Shown here: positions 1 through 6,168 of the stretch, piece after piece
Position numbering within the stretch: position 1 is the first letter of the stretch
Layout: each line of letters opens with the position of its first letter
Assembly: GCA_937884735.1 (NCBI GenBank)
Contig: CAKZYI010000550.1
Location: 1-13,171, forward strand
DNA length: 13,171 nucleotides
From: an uncultured Pleurocapsa sp.
GTDB taxonomy: Bacteria; Cyanobacteriota; Cyanobacteriia; Cyanobacteriales; Xenococcaceae
Direction: 5' to 3'
Notes under the pieces: model-generated
The model's input: the letters and a program-made list of their open reading frames with translations, nothing else
What the model was told of the DNA's origin: nothing
Database searches by the model: none
Program-made: the position numbers and the translations under genes

Positions 1-36
1 GACACCGCCTTTACCAGTCATTAAAATTACACGCAT
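1..36 (-). CDS. ArsA/Get3-family ATPase, N-terminal 12 codons only
   Basis: The reverse strand from 36 to the window edge reads MRVILMTGKGGV. This is the start of the deviant Walker A motif (GKGGVGKT) that opens ArsA/Get3 ATPases, and the methionine sits at the family's usual distance from the P-loop. These cytosolic ATPases power arsenite export (ArsA) or chaperone tail-anchored membrane proteins (Get3). Cyanobacterial members often lack an ArsB partner and their role is unclear. The gene lies 50 nt downstream of the DUF2358 gene on the same strand, so it is probably the last visible member of that set. Only 12 residues are visible; other deviant Walker A ATPases (MinD/ParA type) are possible but usually begin differently. 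Confidence 0.7.
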   Translation of the reverse strand, partial: MRVILMTGKGGV

Positions 37-86
37 AAAAAATTTAGATCCTAAATAAAAAATAGTTACATTACTTAATCTATTTA

Positions 87-518
87 TTATTGTGACGCTT
101 TTTGACGAGAAAAGAAATTCTGAGATAAAACATTCCAGGGAGAAATGTGCCAGTAGTCTATATGAGAAGCAATTAGATTATCTTCGCTTACTTCTTTTTC
201 TCTCCTACCAGGAATTGATAAACGGGGTTTCCACGGTAAAGGAGGGGTCATATTTAACGTCCATTCGGTTTTAATTTTCGTGTCCTCTTGAGTGACGTTG
301 TGGACTTCCATTTCAATATTACTGAAGAAGTTACTAAGAAACCCAATCATTTCTCGATACTTTTTGACTCCTCTAAATTCATTTAAAGGATCTTTGAAAT
401 AAACATCTTCTGCATAGATCTCAAAAGTTTGATTGTCGGGAAATCTTTGATAGTCTTCTTTTAAAATTTCTATTAAATTTTTTTGTTTGTTATCAATTGT
501 CCATTGTTCATTGTCCAT
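87..518 (-). CDS. DUF2358 family protein (NTF2/SnoaL-like)
   Basis: The product is about 143 aa. After a short non-conserved N-terminus, the stretch LIEILKEDYQRFP, then IYAEDVYFKDPLNEFRGV, matches the cyanobacterial and plant DUF2358 family as I recall it. The family has an NTF2-like cone fold and no established reaction. No signal peptide or membrane segment is visible. Start choice: ATG at 518 has GGAAG nine bases upstream. ATG at 539 would add seven residues and overlap the upstream gene by 17 bp, with a weaker Shine-Dalgarno. Either way the first residues (MDNEQWTIDN) are encoded by a heptamer tandem repeat, so the ancestral start has probably been overwritten. It lies between the CesT-like gene and the ArsA-family gene and is likely co-transcribed with both. 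Confidence 0.75.
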   Translation of the reverse strand: MDNEQWTIDNKQKNLIEILKEDYQRFPDNQTFEIYAEDVYFKDPLNEFRGVKKYREMIGFLSNFFSNIEMEVHNVTQEDTKIKTEWTLNMTPPLPWKPRLSIPGRREKEVSEDNLIASHIDYWHISPWNVLSQNFFSRQKASQ

Positions 519-520
519 TG
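493..520. repeat. Four-copy heptanucleotide tandem repeat
   Basis: Four consecutive 7-mers fit the form T-N-(A/C)-ATTG: TCAATTG, TCCATTG, TTCATTG, TCCATTG. They occupy the junction between the CesT-like and DUF2358 genes and encode the first residues of the latter. Heptameric short tandem repeats (STRR-like) are a known feature of cyanobacterial genomes, normally between genes. Confidence 0.8.
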
Positions 521-522
521 GT

Positions 523-1092
523 TTATACTTCCACTTCATTCCATAATCGGTCCAACTGCATCTTCCAGGCTGCTAAAAATTGCTCTCTTTGAGCGGGATC
601 TTGGTCTACGCCGCCCATTACTCCTTCTTGATAAAAACGGTCTATAGTCTGGTAGGTAGCTTCTTTGCTTTGTCCTTGAGCTTTGGCTGCTTTGACAATT
701 TGAACAATTTGCTTTTCAATTAACTGACTGAAAGAATTAGATAGACCTTTTTCTACTAAAGATTGCAAAGATGCGATCGCATTTTCTAAATCTTCTGCAA
801 CTAAACTTCCCAAAGGATGGTGATATACTCCCCATAAAACTTCTTGATTGATAGCGTAACGAACTTCTTGAGTCGCATCAAAATTATCTTCCAACAATTG
901 TGGAAGTAAAGATTGAGCTTCCCTAGCTGACGCAATAGGAGTTAATAGTCTTAACCAAGTGCGATCTTCAGAAAGAAGTACGAGCAAATGAATTTGAGAG
1001 TTTTTAATTTGCCAGGCTTCTTCCACATCATGCTGAATATCTTTTGTGTCATATAGTTTTTCTAAAATCGGGGAAATTTCTGTTATTTTCAT
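523..1092 (-). CDS. Conserved cyanobacterial protein, possible CesT/YbjN-type chaperone fold
   Basis: The product is 189 aa, soluble and acidic, with no signal peptide or membrane segment. The first half (about residues 1-90) has the alternating pattern of a small alpha/beta domain, with an IHLLVLLSEDRTWLRLLTPI strand pair like CesT/YbjN-type type III secretion chaperones. The second half is helical and ends WKMQLDRLWNEVEV. No catalytic motif is seen. I recognise it only as a protein conserved in cyanobacteria; the chaperone resemblance is an impression from the secondary-structure pattern. The ATG at 1092 follows a 113-bp spacer from tadA, which is divergent. It overlaps or abuts the DUF2358 gene downstream, suggesting coupled expression. 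Confidence 0.6.
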   Translation of the reverse strand: MKITEISPILEKLYDTKDIQHDVEEAWQIKNSQIHLLVLLSEDRTWLRLLTPIASAREAQSLLPQLLEDNFDATQEVRYAINQEVLWGVYHHPLGSLVAEDLENAIASLQSLVEKGLSNSFSQLIEKQIVQIVKAAKAQGQSKEATYQTIDRFYQEGVMGGVDQDPAQREQFLAAWKMQLDRLWNEVEV

Positions 1093-1180
1093 CTTAGATA
1101 TTCTAAATAAATGTGTTTTATCTTGAGAGGTTCAACATTTAGTTTAAAGGTTTTTAACAACTGAAGTATCTGTACTTTTA

Positions 1181-1186
1181 TATAAT
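1181..1186 (+). promoter_or_regulatory. Candidate -10 box for tadA
   Basis: A perfect TATAAT lies 19 bp before the tadA ATG. The nearest -35-like sequence (TTAACA at 1154-1159) is spaced 21 bp away, longer than ideal. A start near 1193 would give a leader of only about 13 nt and would support the ATG at 1206, or a later start, over the TTG at 1200. Confidence 0.35.
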
Positions 1187-1205
1187 CCTAAATAGTTTTT
1201 TGGTT

Positions 1206-1730
1206 ATGAGTCGAAGAGTCAAATTTCAGTACAGTATAATCAAGCAAACTTTTGCCCAGTTGACTTATGACTCGTATCTAACCCATTGTCACTGGATGGA
1301 ACATGCGATCGCTTTGGCTCAAACAGCAGGAAATACGGGAGAAGTTCCCGTTGGGGCGGTAATTGTGGATAGTCAGAATAATTTAATTGCTGAATCCTGC
1401 AACAGTAAAAAAAAGCTCCATGATGCTACGGCTCATGCAGAAATGCTAGCAATTCGTGCGGCAAGCAAAGTTAAACACAGTCACTATCTAAAAAATTGTA
1501 CCCTTTATGTAACCCTCGAACCCTGTCCGATGTGTGCAGGAGCGATTATACAGGCTCGTTTAGGATTGTTGGTTTATGGTGCAGACGAACCTAAAACAGG
1601 CTCTATCCGCACCGTTCAAAACCTTCCTGATAGTTATTGTTCTAACCATCGTCTAAAAGTGTTGGCAGGAATCAAATCAGAATCTTGTCGCCAACAGCTT
1701 CAAACATGGTTTAAAGAAAAAAGAAACTAA
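1206..1730 (+). CDS. tadA: tRNA-specific adenosine deaminase TadA
   Basis: This enzyme deaminates adenosine 34 to inosine in the wobble position of tRNA-Arg(ACG), in the cytosol and usually as a dimer. It belongs to the zinc-dependent cytidine deaminase fold. From the ATG the protein has 174 aa. The zinc-site motif H-A-E (His77, Glu79 as proton shuttle) and P-C-P-M-C (Cys107, Cys110) are intact, and GEVPVGAVIVD is the typical N-terminal strand. The family core begins near LTHCHWM, so about 20 residues before it look like an extension. The true start could be the TTG at 1260, and a TTG at 1200 is also possible. The stop TAA directly abuts the stop of the convergent gene with no base between. 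Confidence 0.93.
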   Translation: MSRRVKFQYSIIKQTFAQLTYDSYLTHCHWMEHAIALAQTAGNTGEVPVGAVIVDSQNNLIAESCNSKKKLHDATAHAEMLAIRAASKVKHSHYLKNCTLYVTLEPCPMCAGAIIQARLGLLVYGADEPKTGSIRTVQNLPDSYCSNHRLKVLAGIKSESCRQQLQTWFKEKRN

Positions 1731-2054
1731 TTAAGCCAACGTTTCAGGACAGTAGCCTAATCCTTTGGTAAACTGCTGACGGAATGCTTCAATGTCTTTC
1801 CCATCTGGTCTTCCATGAGATACTACCGCTACTTGATAGCGACGCATTACTTCTACAGGAGACTGTCCAGTTTCTAAGCTCCAAAACACCATTTTCAGGC
1901 GCATTTCTGGTTCATAAGTAATGCCCAATTCTGACATAAAAGCTTGGAAATTGCCATGTAGCTTGTGTTCAAGAGCTTGGGGATAGCGAACTTTTACAAT
2001 CCAACCATCGATCTGATGAATTACAGTCAAAGAAGCATTTGCAGTATGCCCCAT
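1731..2054 (-). CDS. Conserved hypothetical protein, cyanobacterial
   Basis: The product is 107 aa from the ATG at 2054. The reading frame stays open to a GTG at 2135, with ATGs at 2129 and 2120, which would add up to 27 residues. I prefer 2054 because the segment from GHTANASL onward looks compact and conserved, while the upstream piece is AT-rich filler containing a perfect palindrome. No start has a clear Shine-Dalgarno. The protein is soluble, with no signal peptide, membrane segment or recognisable catalytic motif. Notable conserved-looking blocks are IDGWIVKVRYP, MRLKMVFWSLETG, VAVVSHGRPDGKDIEAFRQQ and KGLGY. I do not recognise a function. It converges on tadA and is divergent from queA. 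Confidence 0.6.
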   Translation of the reverse strand: MGHTANASLTVIHQIDGWIVKVRYPQALEHKLHGNFQAFMSELGITYEPEMRLKMVFWSLETGQSPVEVMRRYQVAVVSHGRPDGKDIEAFRQQFTKGLGYCPETLA

Positions 2055-2088
2055 ATTAAGAAGATAATCAATTGTTCTTAGAGTTACA

Positions 2089-2102
2089 CTGGCATTTGCC
2101 AG
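2089..2102. promoter_or_regulatory. 14-bp palindrome CTGGCA-TT-TGCCAG, possible operator
   Basis: Perfect 6-bp half sites are separated by TT. The palindrome lies 35-48 bp upstream of the preferred start of the 1731-2054 gene and inside the divergent spacer to queA. If that gene starts at 2135, the site is coding instead. No regulator is assigned. Confidence 0.3.
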
Positions 2103-2261
2103 AAAATAAAGATAGTCCATAAACACCATTATCACAGAAGCCTATGTATAGTCTGACAATAAACGTGTCGTTTGCGCTTGGGGAAAAGCACCCGATCTTT
2201 TAAATTTTTGATAGGGGATACTACCCAAATACGATCGTCCAATATGAACTTATCACCTAGA

Positions 2262-3350
2262 ATGAACGAGGATTTTTTACTCTCTAATTATACTTACGAA
2301 TTACCTCAAAACCTTATTGCACAAGCACCTGTAACTCCTAGAGACAGCTCTCGTCTACTGATAGTAAATTCACCTATTTCCTGCGAACATGGGGTTTTTC
2401 AAAATTTAACTACTTGGCTTAAATCGGGCGATTTACTCGTACTAAATGATACTCGTGTAATCCCTGCTCGTCTATATGGTCGTAAAACAACTGGCTCTAG
2501 AGTAGAGATTCTGCTGTTGGAGGAAAAGCTTAATAACTGTTGGTTAGCCTTGGTAAAACCAGGAAAACGCTTCACCCCAGGAGCCAAAATTATTTTCGAT
2601 CCTCTAGATGGCGATCAAGATAGAGGCGGTTTTGAGCTTCAAGCGACGGTAGTCGATCGCGATGAGACTACAGGGGGAAGATTATTACAGTTTGAGCTTT
2701 CAAAGGGTAAGACTCTCTGGAATTATATGGAAGATTATGGGCAACTACCCCTACCGCCATATATCACGGAAAATGATTCCCCAGGAGATCGCTATCAAAC
2801 AGTATACGCCGAACAGCCAGGCGCGATCGCAGCACCCACCGCAGGACTACATTTTACTCCTGAATTGCTAGATAAATTGAAGCAGCAGGGAGGAGATCAG
2901 ACTTATATTACTCTTCATGTAGGGGTGGGTACTTTTCGCCCTGTAGAGACAGAAGAAATTCTCTATCACGAGATGCACCAAGAATGGATTGAGGTTAATC
3001 AAGCAACTGTGGATAAGATTAACGAGACTAAAGCTAGAGGAGGCAGGGTGTTTGCAGTGGGTACAACTGCTGTCAGGGCTTTAGAGGGTACAGCAAAACA
3101 ATTTAATTCAGATGCATTGCAAGCCTTTAGAGGAAAGACAGATTTATTTATCTATCCTGGTTATCAATGGCAGGTAGTTGATGGTTTGATTACCAACTTT
3201 CACCTACCAGGATCTAGTTTATTAATGCTGGTAAGTGCGTTAATCGGTAGAAAGCGTTTATTAGATTTATATCAAAAAGCGATCGCTTTAAATTATCGTT
3301 TTTATTCTTTTGGCGATGCGATGTTAATTTTGCCAGAAGCTAGAAAATAA
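2262..3350 (+). CDS. queA: S-adenosylmethionine:tRNA ribosyltransferase-isomerase QueA
   Basis: QueA transfers and isomerises the ribosyl moiety of SAM onto preQ1 at tRNA position 34, giving epoxyqueuosine in the queuosine pathway. From the ATG at 2262 it has 362 aa, normal for the family, and begins with the standard opening DFLLSNYTYELPQNLIAQ. Family signatures are present in order: RDSSRLL, GDLLVLNDTRVIPARL, GSRVEILLLE, YGQLPLPPYI, QTVYAEQPGAIAAPTAGLHF, ITLHVGVGTFRPV, GTTAVRALE and ITNFHLPGSSLLMLVSA. ATG 2244 is an alternative start; an open frame to a TTG at 2172 is unlikely to be used. No strong Shine-Dalgarno is visible. Its 3' end overlaps by 11 bp the ancestral 3' end of the convergent pilD pseudogene. 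It is not clustered with other queuosine genes here. Confidence 0.96.
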   Translation: MNEDFLLSNYTYELPQNLIAQAPVTPRDSSRLLIVNSPISCEHGVFQNLTTWLKSGDLLVLNDTRVIPARLYGRKTTGSRVEILLLEEKLNNCWLALVKPGKRFTPGAKIIFDPLDGDQDRGGFELQATVVDRDETTGGRLLQFELSKGKTLWNYMEDYGQLPLPPYITENDSPGDRYQTVYAEQPGAIAAPTAGLHFTPELLDKLKQQGGDQTYITLHVGVGTFRPVETEEILYHEMHQEWIEVNQATVDKINETKARGGRVFAVGTTAVRALEGTAKQFNSDALQAFRGKTDLFIYPGYQWQVVDGLITNFHLPGSSLLMLVSALIGRKRLLDLYQKAIALNYRFYSFGDAMLILPEARK

Positions 3351-4155
3351 AAAAAGCATTCATATAGCCATTAATCATTGCATCACCTCAAAACAAGCTT
3401 AATGATCCGCCTAAAGCTAAAAATGGCCCAAAAGGCATGGGTTGTTTCTAGCCTAAAATACCTAACAAAATCGCGCCACCGCCAATAACTGCTCCCAAAC
3501 CACATGCAACGAAGCTAGAAACTAAAACATACTTCCAGCCAATCCATGCCCCAATAGTAGCCATTAGCTTACCATCAGCATCCCCCATTGCTTGCTGTCC
3601 TAACATAATCGAACCGAGTAAAGCAATTGTTTCTAATAGCCAAATACCCAATACTGCACCGCCAATGCCAAACATAAGTTGATTAGCAACGCCTTGACCT
3701 TGGGCTAGCTGCCAACCCCATATTCCTTGAAATACTAGCCCTAAAACTAGTCCTGACTTGGTTAGAGGTGCGGGTAGTGTCATGGTATCTAAATCGATTA
3801 AGGACAAAGACAGTAACCAAGATAAAAAAGCACAATAGCCAACGGTTTCAATGCTGTAGCCAAATCGCCAAAAAACCAGCATAAAAACCAATCCCGTAGT
3901 TGCTTCTACGATAGGATAGCGACTAGAAATTTTGGTCTTGCACCATCGACAACGCCCTCTTAGCCACAACCAGCCGAATACAGGAACATTCTCTGTAACT
4001 CCCAGAGAGTGCATACATTTCGGACAACGAGAAGGCGGATGAATCAAAGATATTCCTGCGGGAATACGATAGACGACCACATTTAAGAAACTACCAATAC
4101 AAGCTCCAAAAGTAAAAGCAAGAATAAAAGCGATTGCTGTAACCAGCGTTTCCAT
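3340..4155 (-). pseudogene. pilD: Prepilin peptidase PilD, interrupted by two in-frame stops
   Basis: PilD is an inner-membrane aspartyl protease that cleaves and N-methylates type IV pilin and pseudopilin leaders. The open part from ATG 4155 to TAG 3448-3450 codes 235 aa. It keeps the family N-terminal motif GSFLNVVVYRIP (21-32), the zinc-site cysteines (Cys44, Cys47, Cys69, Cys72), the first catalytic Asp in LIDLDTMTLP (121/123), the second in MGDADGKL (192), and hydrophobic segments throughout. Past the TAG the same frame continues with KQPMPFGPFLALGGSLSLF, the conserved C-terminal motif of the family. A TGA (3388-3390) stands where a Trp codon is expected, then GDAMINGYMNAFFIF and a TAG at 3340-3342. 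The reconstructed length of about 270 aa is normal, so the frame carries two nonsense changes and no indel. A truncated active protein is possible but would lack the last membrane helix. Confidence 0.85.
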
Positions 4156-4201
4156 AATCTAGTTTTAAATAATAAAGAAAAAATATTAAAAATATTTAGT
4201 T

Positions 4202-4468
4202 TTAATAAGCTTCCGATTCAATATGCCTTAAGGGAATAAAACATTCTCTAGGCAATAATATGGGCTTGCGTTTAAATGCTAGTTGTCCTCGATGACTATC
4301 TCGGTTGATTATTACTCCTATTGCTTCAGTGTCTGTTGGAACACTCAAACTATAGTAGTTTCGATAAATATTTCTAGCTGCTTTGATCAAGCTAGGATCG
4401 AAAAATGTCATATTTGACTCTCTAGTTTGAGCTGAACTTTTATTGCGTGCTGACGATTTAATACTCAC
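4202..4468 (-). CDS. Small hypothetical protein
   Basis: The product is 88 aa, basic at the N-terminus and without signal peptide or membrane segments. The start is set by an excellent ribosome binding site: GGAGG lies seven bases before the GTG at 4466-4468. The open frame continues to a TTG at 4483, but that codon would place the Shine-Dalgarno inside the gene. The first about 18 residues are Ser/Lys/Arg rich and look disordered. The conserved-looking core begins at MTFFDPSLIKAARNIYRN and ends LLPRECFIPLRHIESEAY. I do not recognise the family. It ends 46 nt before pilD on the same strand and may share a transcript with it. Whether it has outlived or shares pilD's decay cannot be told from this window. 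Confidence 0.6.
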   Translation of the reverse strand: MSIKSSARNKSSAQTRESNMTFFDPSLIKAARNIYRNYYSLSVPTDTEAIGVIINRDSHRGQLAFKRKPILLPRECFIPLRHIESEAY

Positions 4469-4472
4469 TCTC

Positions 4473-4481
4473 TCTCCTCCC
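4473..4481 (-). promoter_or_regulatory. Strong Shine-Dalgarno that decides the start of the 4202-4468 gene
   Basis: On the minus strand this reads GGGAGGAGA, with seven bases between GGAGG and the GTG start. It is the clearest ribosome binding site in the window, where most genes have weak or no Shine-Dalgarno. Confidence 0.8.
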
Positions 4482-4532
4482 AAAAAGACACTTCTAAATT
4501 TAACCTAATTTTTTCGAGAAGGAAGGGTAGAG

Positions 4533-4561
4533 ATATAAATTTATATTACAAACATTGGCAA
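4533..4561 (-). promoter_or_regulatory. Weak candidate promoter for the 4202-4468 gene and pilD
   Basis: On the minus strand TTGCCA (4556-4561) is followed after 17 bp by TTATAT (4533-4538). The -35 box and spacing are good but the -10 box is poor, so this is only a candidate. It would start transcription about 60 bp before the GTG start. Confidence 0.25.
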
Positions 4562-4603
4562 TTACCTAATTTTCTGATTAATGCATCCAATGGAAACTAT
4601 TTA

Positions 4604-4823
4604 ACGCCTAGTGTGAATTAGCTTCGTTGAGAGGTTATTAGTTCGTAGCCTTTAGCCTTTAGCAACGAACAGAGTTCGTTCCAGAGCGAAGCTCTGGGCG
4701 CAGCAAAGCTGTCGCGCCTTTAGCTTTCAAAGCTATTCAATAAGATAATCATTTCTACTTTGATTTACGTGATTGCTTAATTTAGAAGCTATTCCGTACA
4801 TCATTTTAATTGACACTAGGCGT
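4604..4823. mobile_element. 220-bp MITE-like element with terminal inverted repeats and ATTTA target duplication
   Basis: The left end ACGCCTAGTGTGAATTA (4604-4620) and the reverse complement of the right end (4807-4823) match at 16 of 17 bases. A further exact 7-bp inverted pair, TAGCTTC (4619-4625) and GAAGCTA (4785-4791), lies just inside. Both ends are flanked by ATTTA (4599-4603 and 4824-4828), a likely 5-bp target duplication. No transposase frame fits inside, so it would move only in trans. The right end supplies the last two codons and the stop of the adjacent lyase gene. Removing the element plus one ATTTA gives a lyase frame ending AAA TAG, a clean ancestral stop, which independently supports the boundaries. 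A TA-only duplication (IS630/Tc1 type) cannot be excluded because ATTTA ends in TA. Confidence 0.75.
4646..4735. repeat. Heptamer pair followed by four consecutive short hairpins, inside the MITE-like element
   Basis: The stretch starts with two TAGCCTT units (4646-4659) and then has four back-to-back inverted repeats. AACGAAC/GTTCGTT (4664-4680) and CCAGAGC/GCTCTGG (4681-4697) are 7-bp stems with 3-base loops. GCGCAGC/GCTG-T-CGC (4698-4715) is a 7-bp stem with one bulged T. TAGCTTT/AAAGCTA (4721-4735) is a 7-bp stem with a 1-base loop. The packing is too regular for a single terminator, and there is no U-run after the stems. Confidence 0.75.
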
Positions 4824-6009
4824 ATTTAATTATCGATTTGATGACAGCAATTAAGCGATCGCATTCTTCAATCAAAGTTAGATAATGAACGCAGGCGCGT
4901 ATACAGTCTGGATCGGCAATTGTTCGCAAGAGAAAGCCTTGTTTTTCTAGAGCGTCGACTAATTCAATATGTTTGATTCCTTCTACCGTAAAAGAAACTA
5001 ATCCTGCTTCGGGAGGAGTATTTTTGAGACAGCTAACTTGTTTGGTGGTTTGTAGCTGAGTCCACAGATAGTTGCTCACTTCGCAAATTTTTTGGTATCT
5101 TTCTTCAGCGGTGCCCCAAGATTGGTGTAAAGCGATCGCACTTCTCAAGCCTTCGTATTCGGGATAAGCTGATGTTGCCACTTCATATTTCGTACCGTCT
5201 TGTTTCCAGGCGATGGGTTTGCCACGAACATCCATTTCTACTCCACGCCAGCCAATAAAGGTGGGATTTAACTCCTCAAAAGCTGCTTGACTGACGTATA
5301 ATCCACCAACTCCAGCAGGACCGCAAAGCCATTTGTGTCCTGTAAAAGCATAGTAGTCGATTTCTAACTCTGGTAAGTTGAGATATAACGAACCTACCGA
5401 TTGTGCCGCATCTACCATTACCCTGACTGTATGTTTTGCCGAGTAATTATGGCAAGCTTGGGCTATTTCCTTGAGGGGTAAAACTTGTCCTGTATTCCAC
5501 AGCAAATGACTTAAAACCACAAGACGGGTATTTTTGGTCAGGTTATCGCGGATTATTTCGGTGGGATTGCCGTTGTTTAGGGAATCCAAAATCTAACATA
5601 AGGCAACCTCAACTCCAAAACGACGGAAAATTTCTTCAACCTTAGCAATAATGCCTGACTGCTCGCAATCACTCATCAAAATGCGATCGCCTGGTTGCCA
5701 GTCGATACCCCATAGAGCAATATTACATCCTGCGGTAACGTTTTCGGTAATGGTAATAGTTTCGGCGGTGGTATTAAGTTCGGATGCGATCGCATTTCTT
5801 AAATCATTTACCTTGGTAGTCAGCCAGCTATTTACCTGACCAGAAAAGGGACCTATTTGTTGAATATACTTGTGGGTATCAATAATTGCTGATAGTGCCA
5901 CATCGGGCATCGTACCTTGACCGCCAAAATTAAAATAGGTTTTGTTAACTAATCCTGGGAATTGCTGGCGATGTTCTTGGATATCGGTTGACGATAAACT
6001 ATTATTCAT
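4816..6009 (-). pseudogene. L-cysteine/cystine C-S lyase (C-DES-like, NifS-fold), interrupted by an in-frame TAG
   Basis: This is a class V, PLP-dependent enzyme closest to cyanobacterial C-DES (the Synechocystis cysteine/cystine lyase slr2143, as I recall its sequence), which releases persulfide or sulfide from cystine/cysteine. The single frame from ATG 6009 would code about 397 aa, the family length, but TAG at 5593-5595 stops it after residue 138. The two halves are in the same frame. They carry HRQQFPGLVNKTYFNFGGQG near the N-terminus, RLVVLSHLLWNTGQVLPL, VMVDAAQS (PLP-ring Asp, about residue 200), AFTGHKW (PLP Lys, about 226) and RTIADPDCIRACVHY near the C-terminus. Residues 116-118 read E-Q-S where I expect E-H-P, so the PLP-stacking His is lost. 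The 3' end lies in the MITE-like element. Reinitiation at TTG 5587-5589 would give a lone 257-aa C-terminal fragment, unlikely to be active. Confidence 0.85.
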
Positions 6010-6086
6010 ATATGTAACCCTGCTCTGTGGCGAACCTTTGTTAGTATATCGATATTTCTTATTTAATACTCAGCAACGCGATTTTC

Positions 6087-6159
6087 GGGTAGCAAAACTT
6101 ACTCTATGGCAAAAAAGCAGAAAGTTATTGTTTTTTTCACTTCTTGAACTTTGCTACCC
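6087..6159. repeat. 10-bp inverted repeat GGGTAGCAAA ... TTTGCTACCC, 53 bp apart
   Basis: The arms at 6087-6096 and 6150-6159 are exact. They lie in the 159-bp divergent spacer between the lyase pseudogene and the nuclease gene, ending nine bases before the latter's ATG. I find no flanking target duplication. It may be a small transposon footprint, a regulatory site or a long-loop RNA structure. Confidence 0.6.
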
Positions 6160-6168
6160 TACTCATAA

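Noticed and set aside
4646..4735. CRISPR-like array or intrinsic terminator
   Set aside because: The stems differ in sequence, there are no repeat-spacer units, and no U-run follows any stem.
5587..5595. Two separate genes, the second starting at TTG 5587-5589
   Set aside because: Both halves match consecutive parts of one C-DES-like protein in the same frame, the TTG has no Shine-Dalgarno, and the second piece would lack half of the active site.
3340..6009. UAG reassigned to an amino acid in this genome
   Set aside because: TAG is the natural end of the nuclease and small membrane protein genes. At the lyase site the family residue looks like Pro, whereas at the pilD site it is probably Gln, Lys or Arg. 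pilD also has a TGA.
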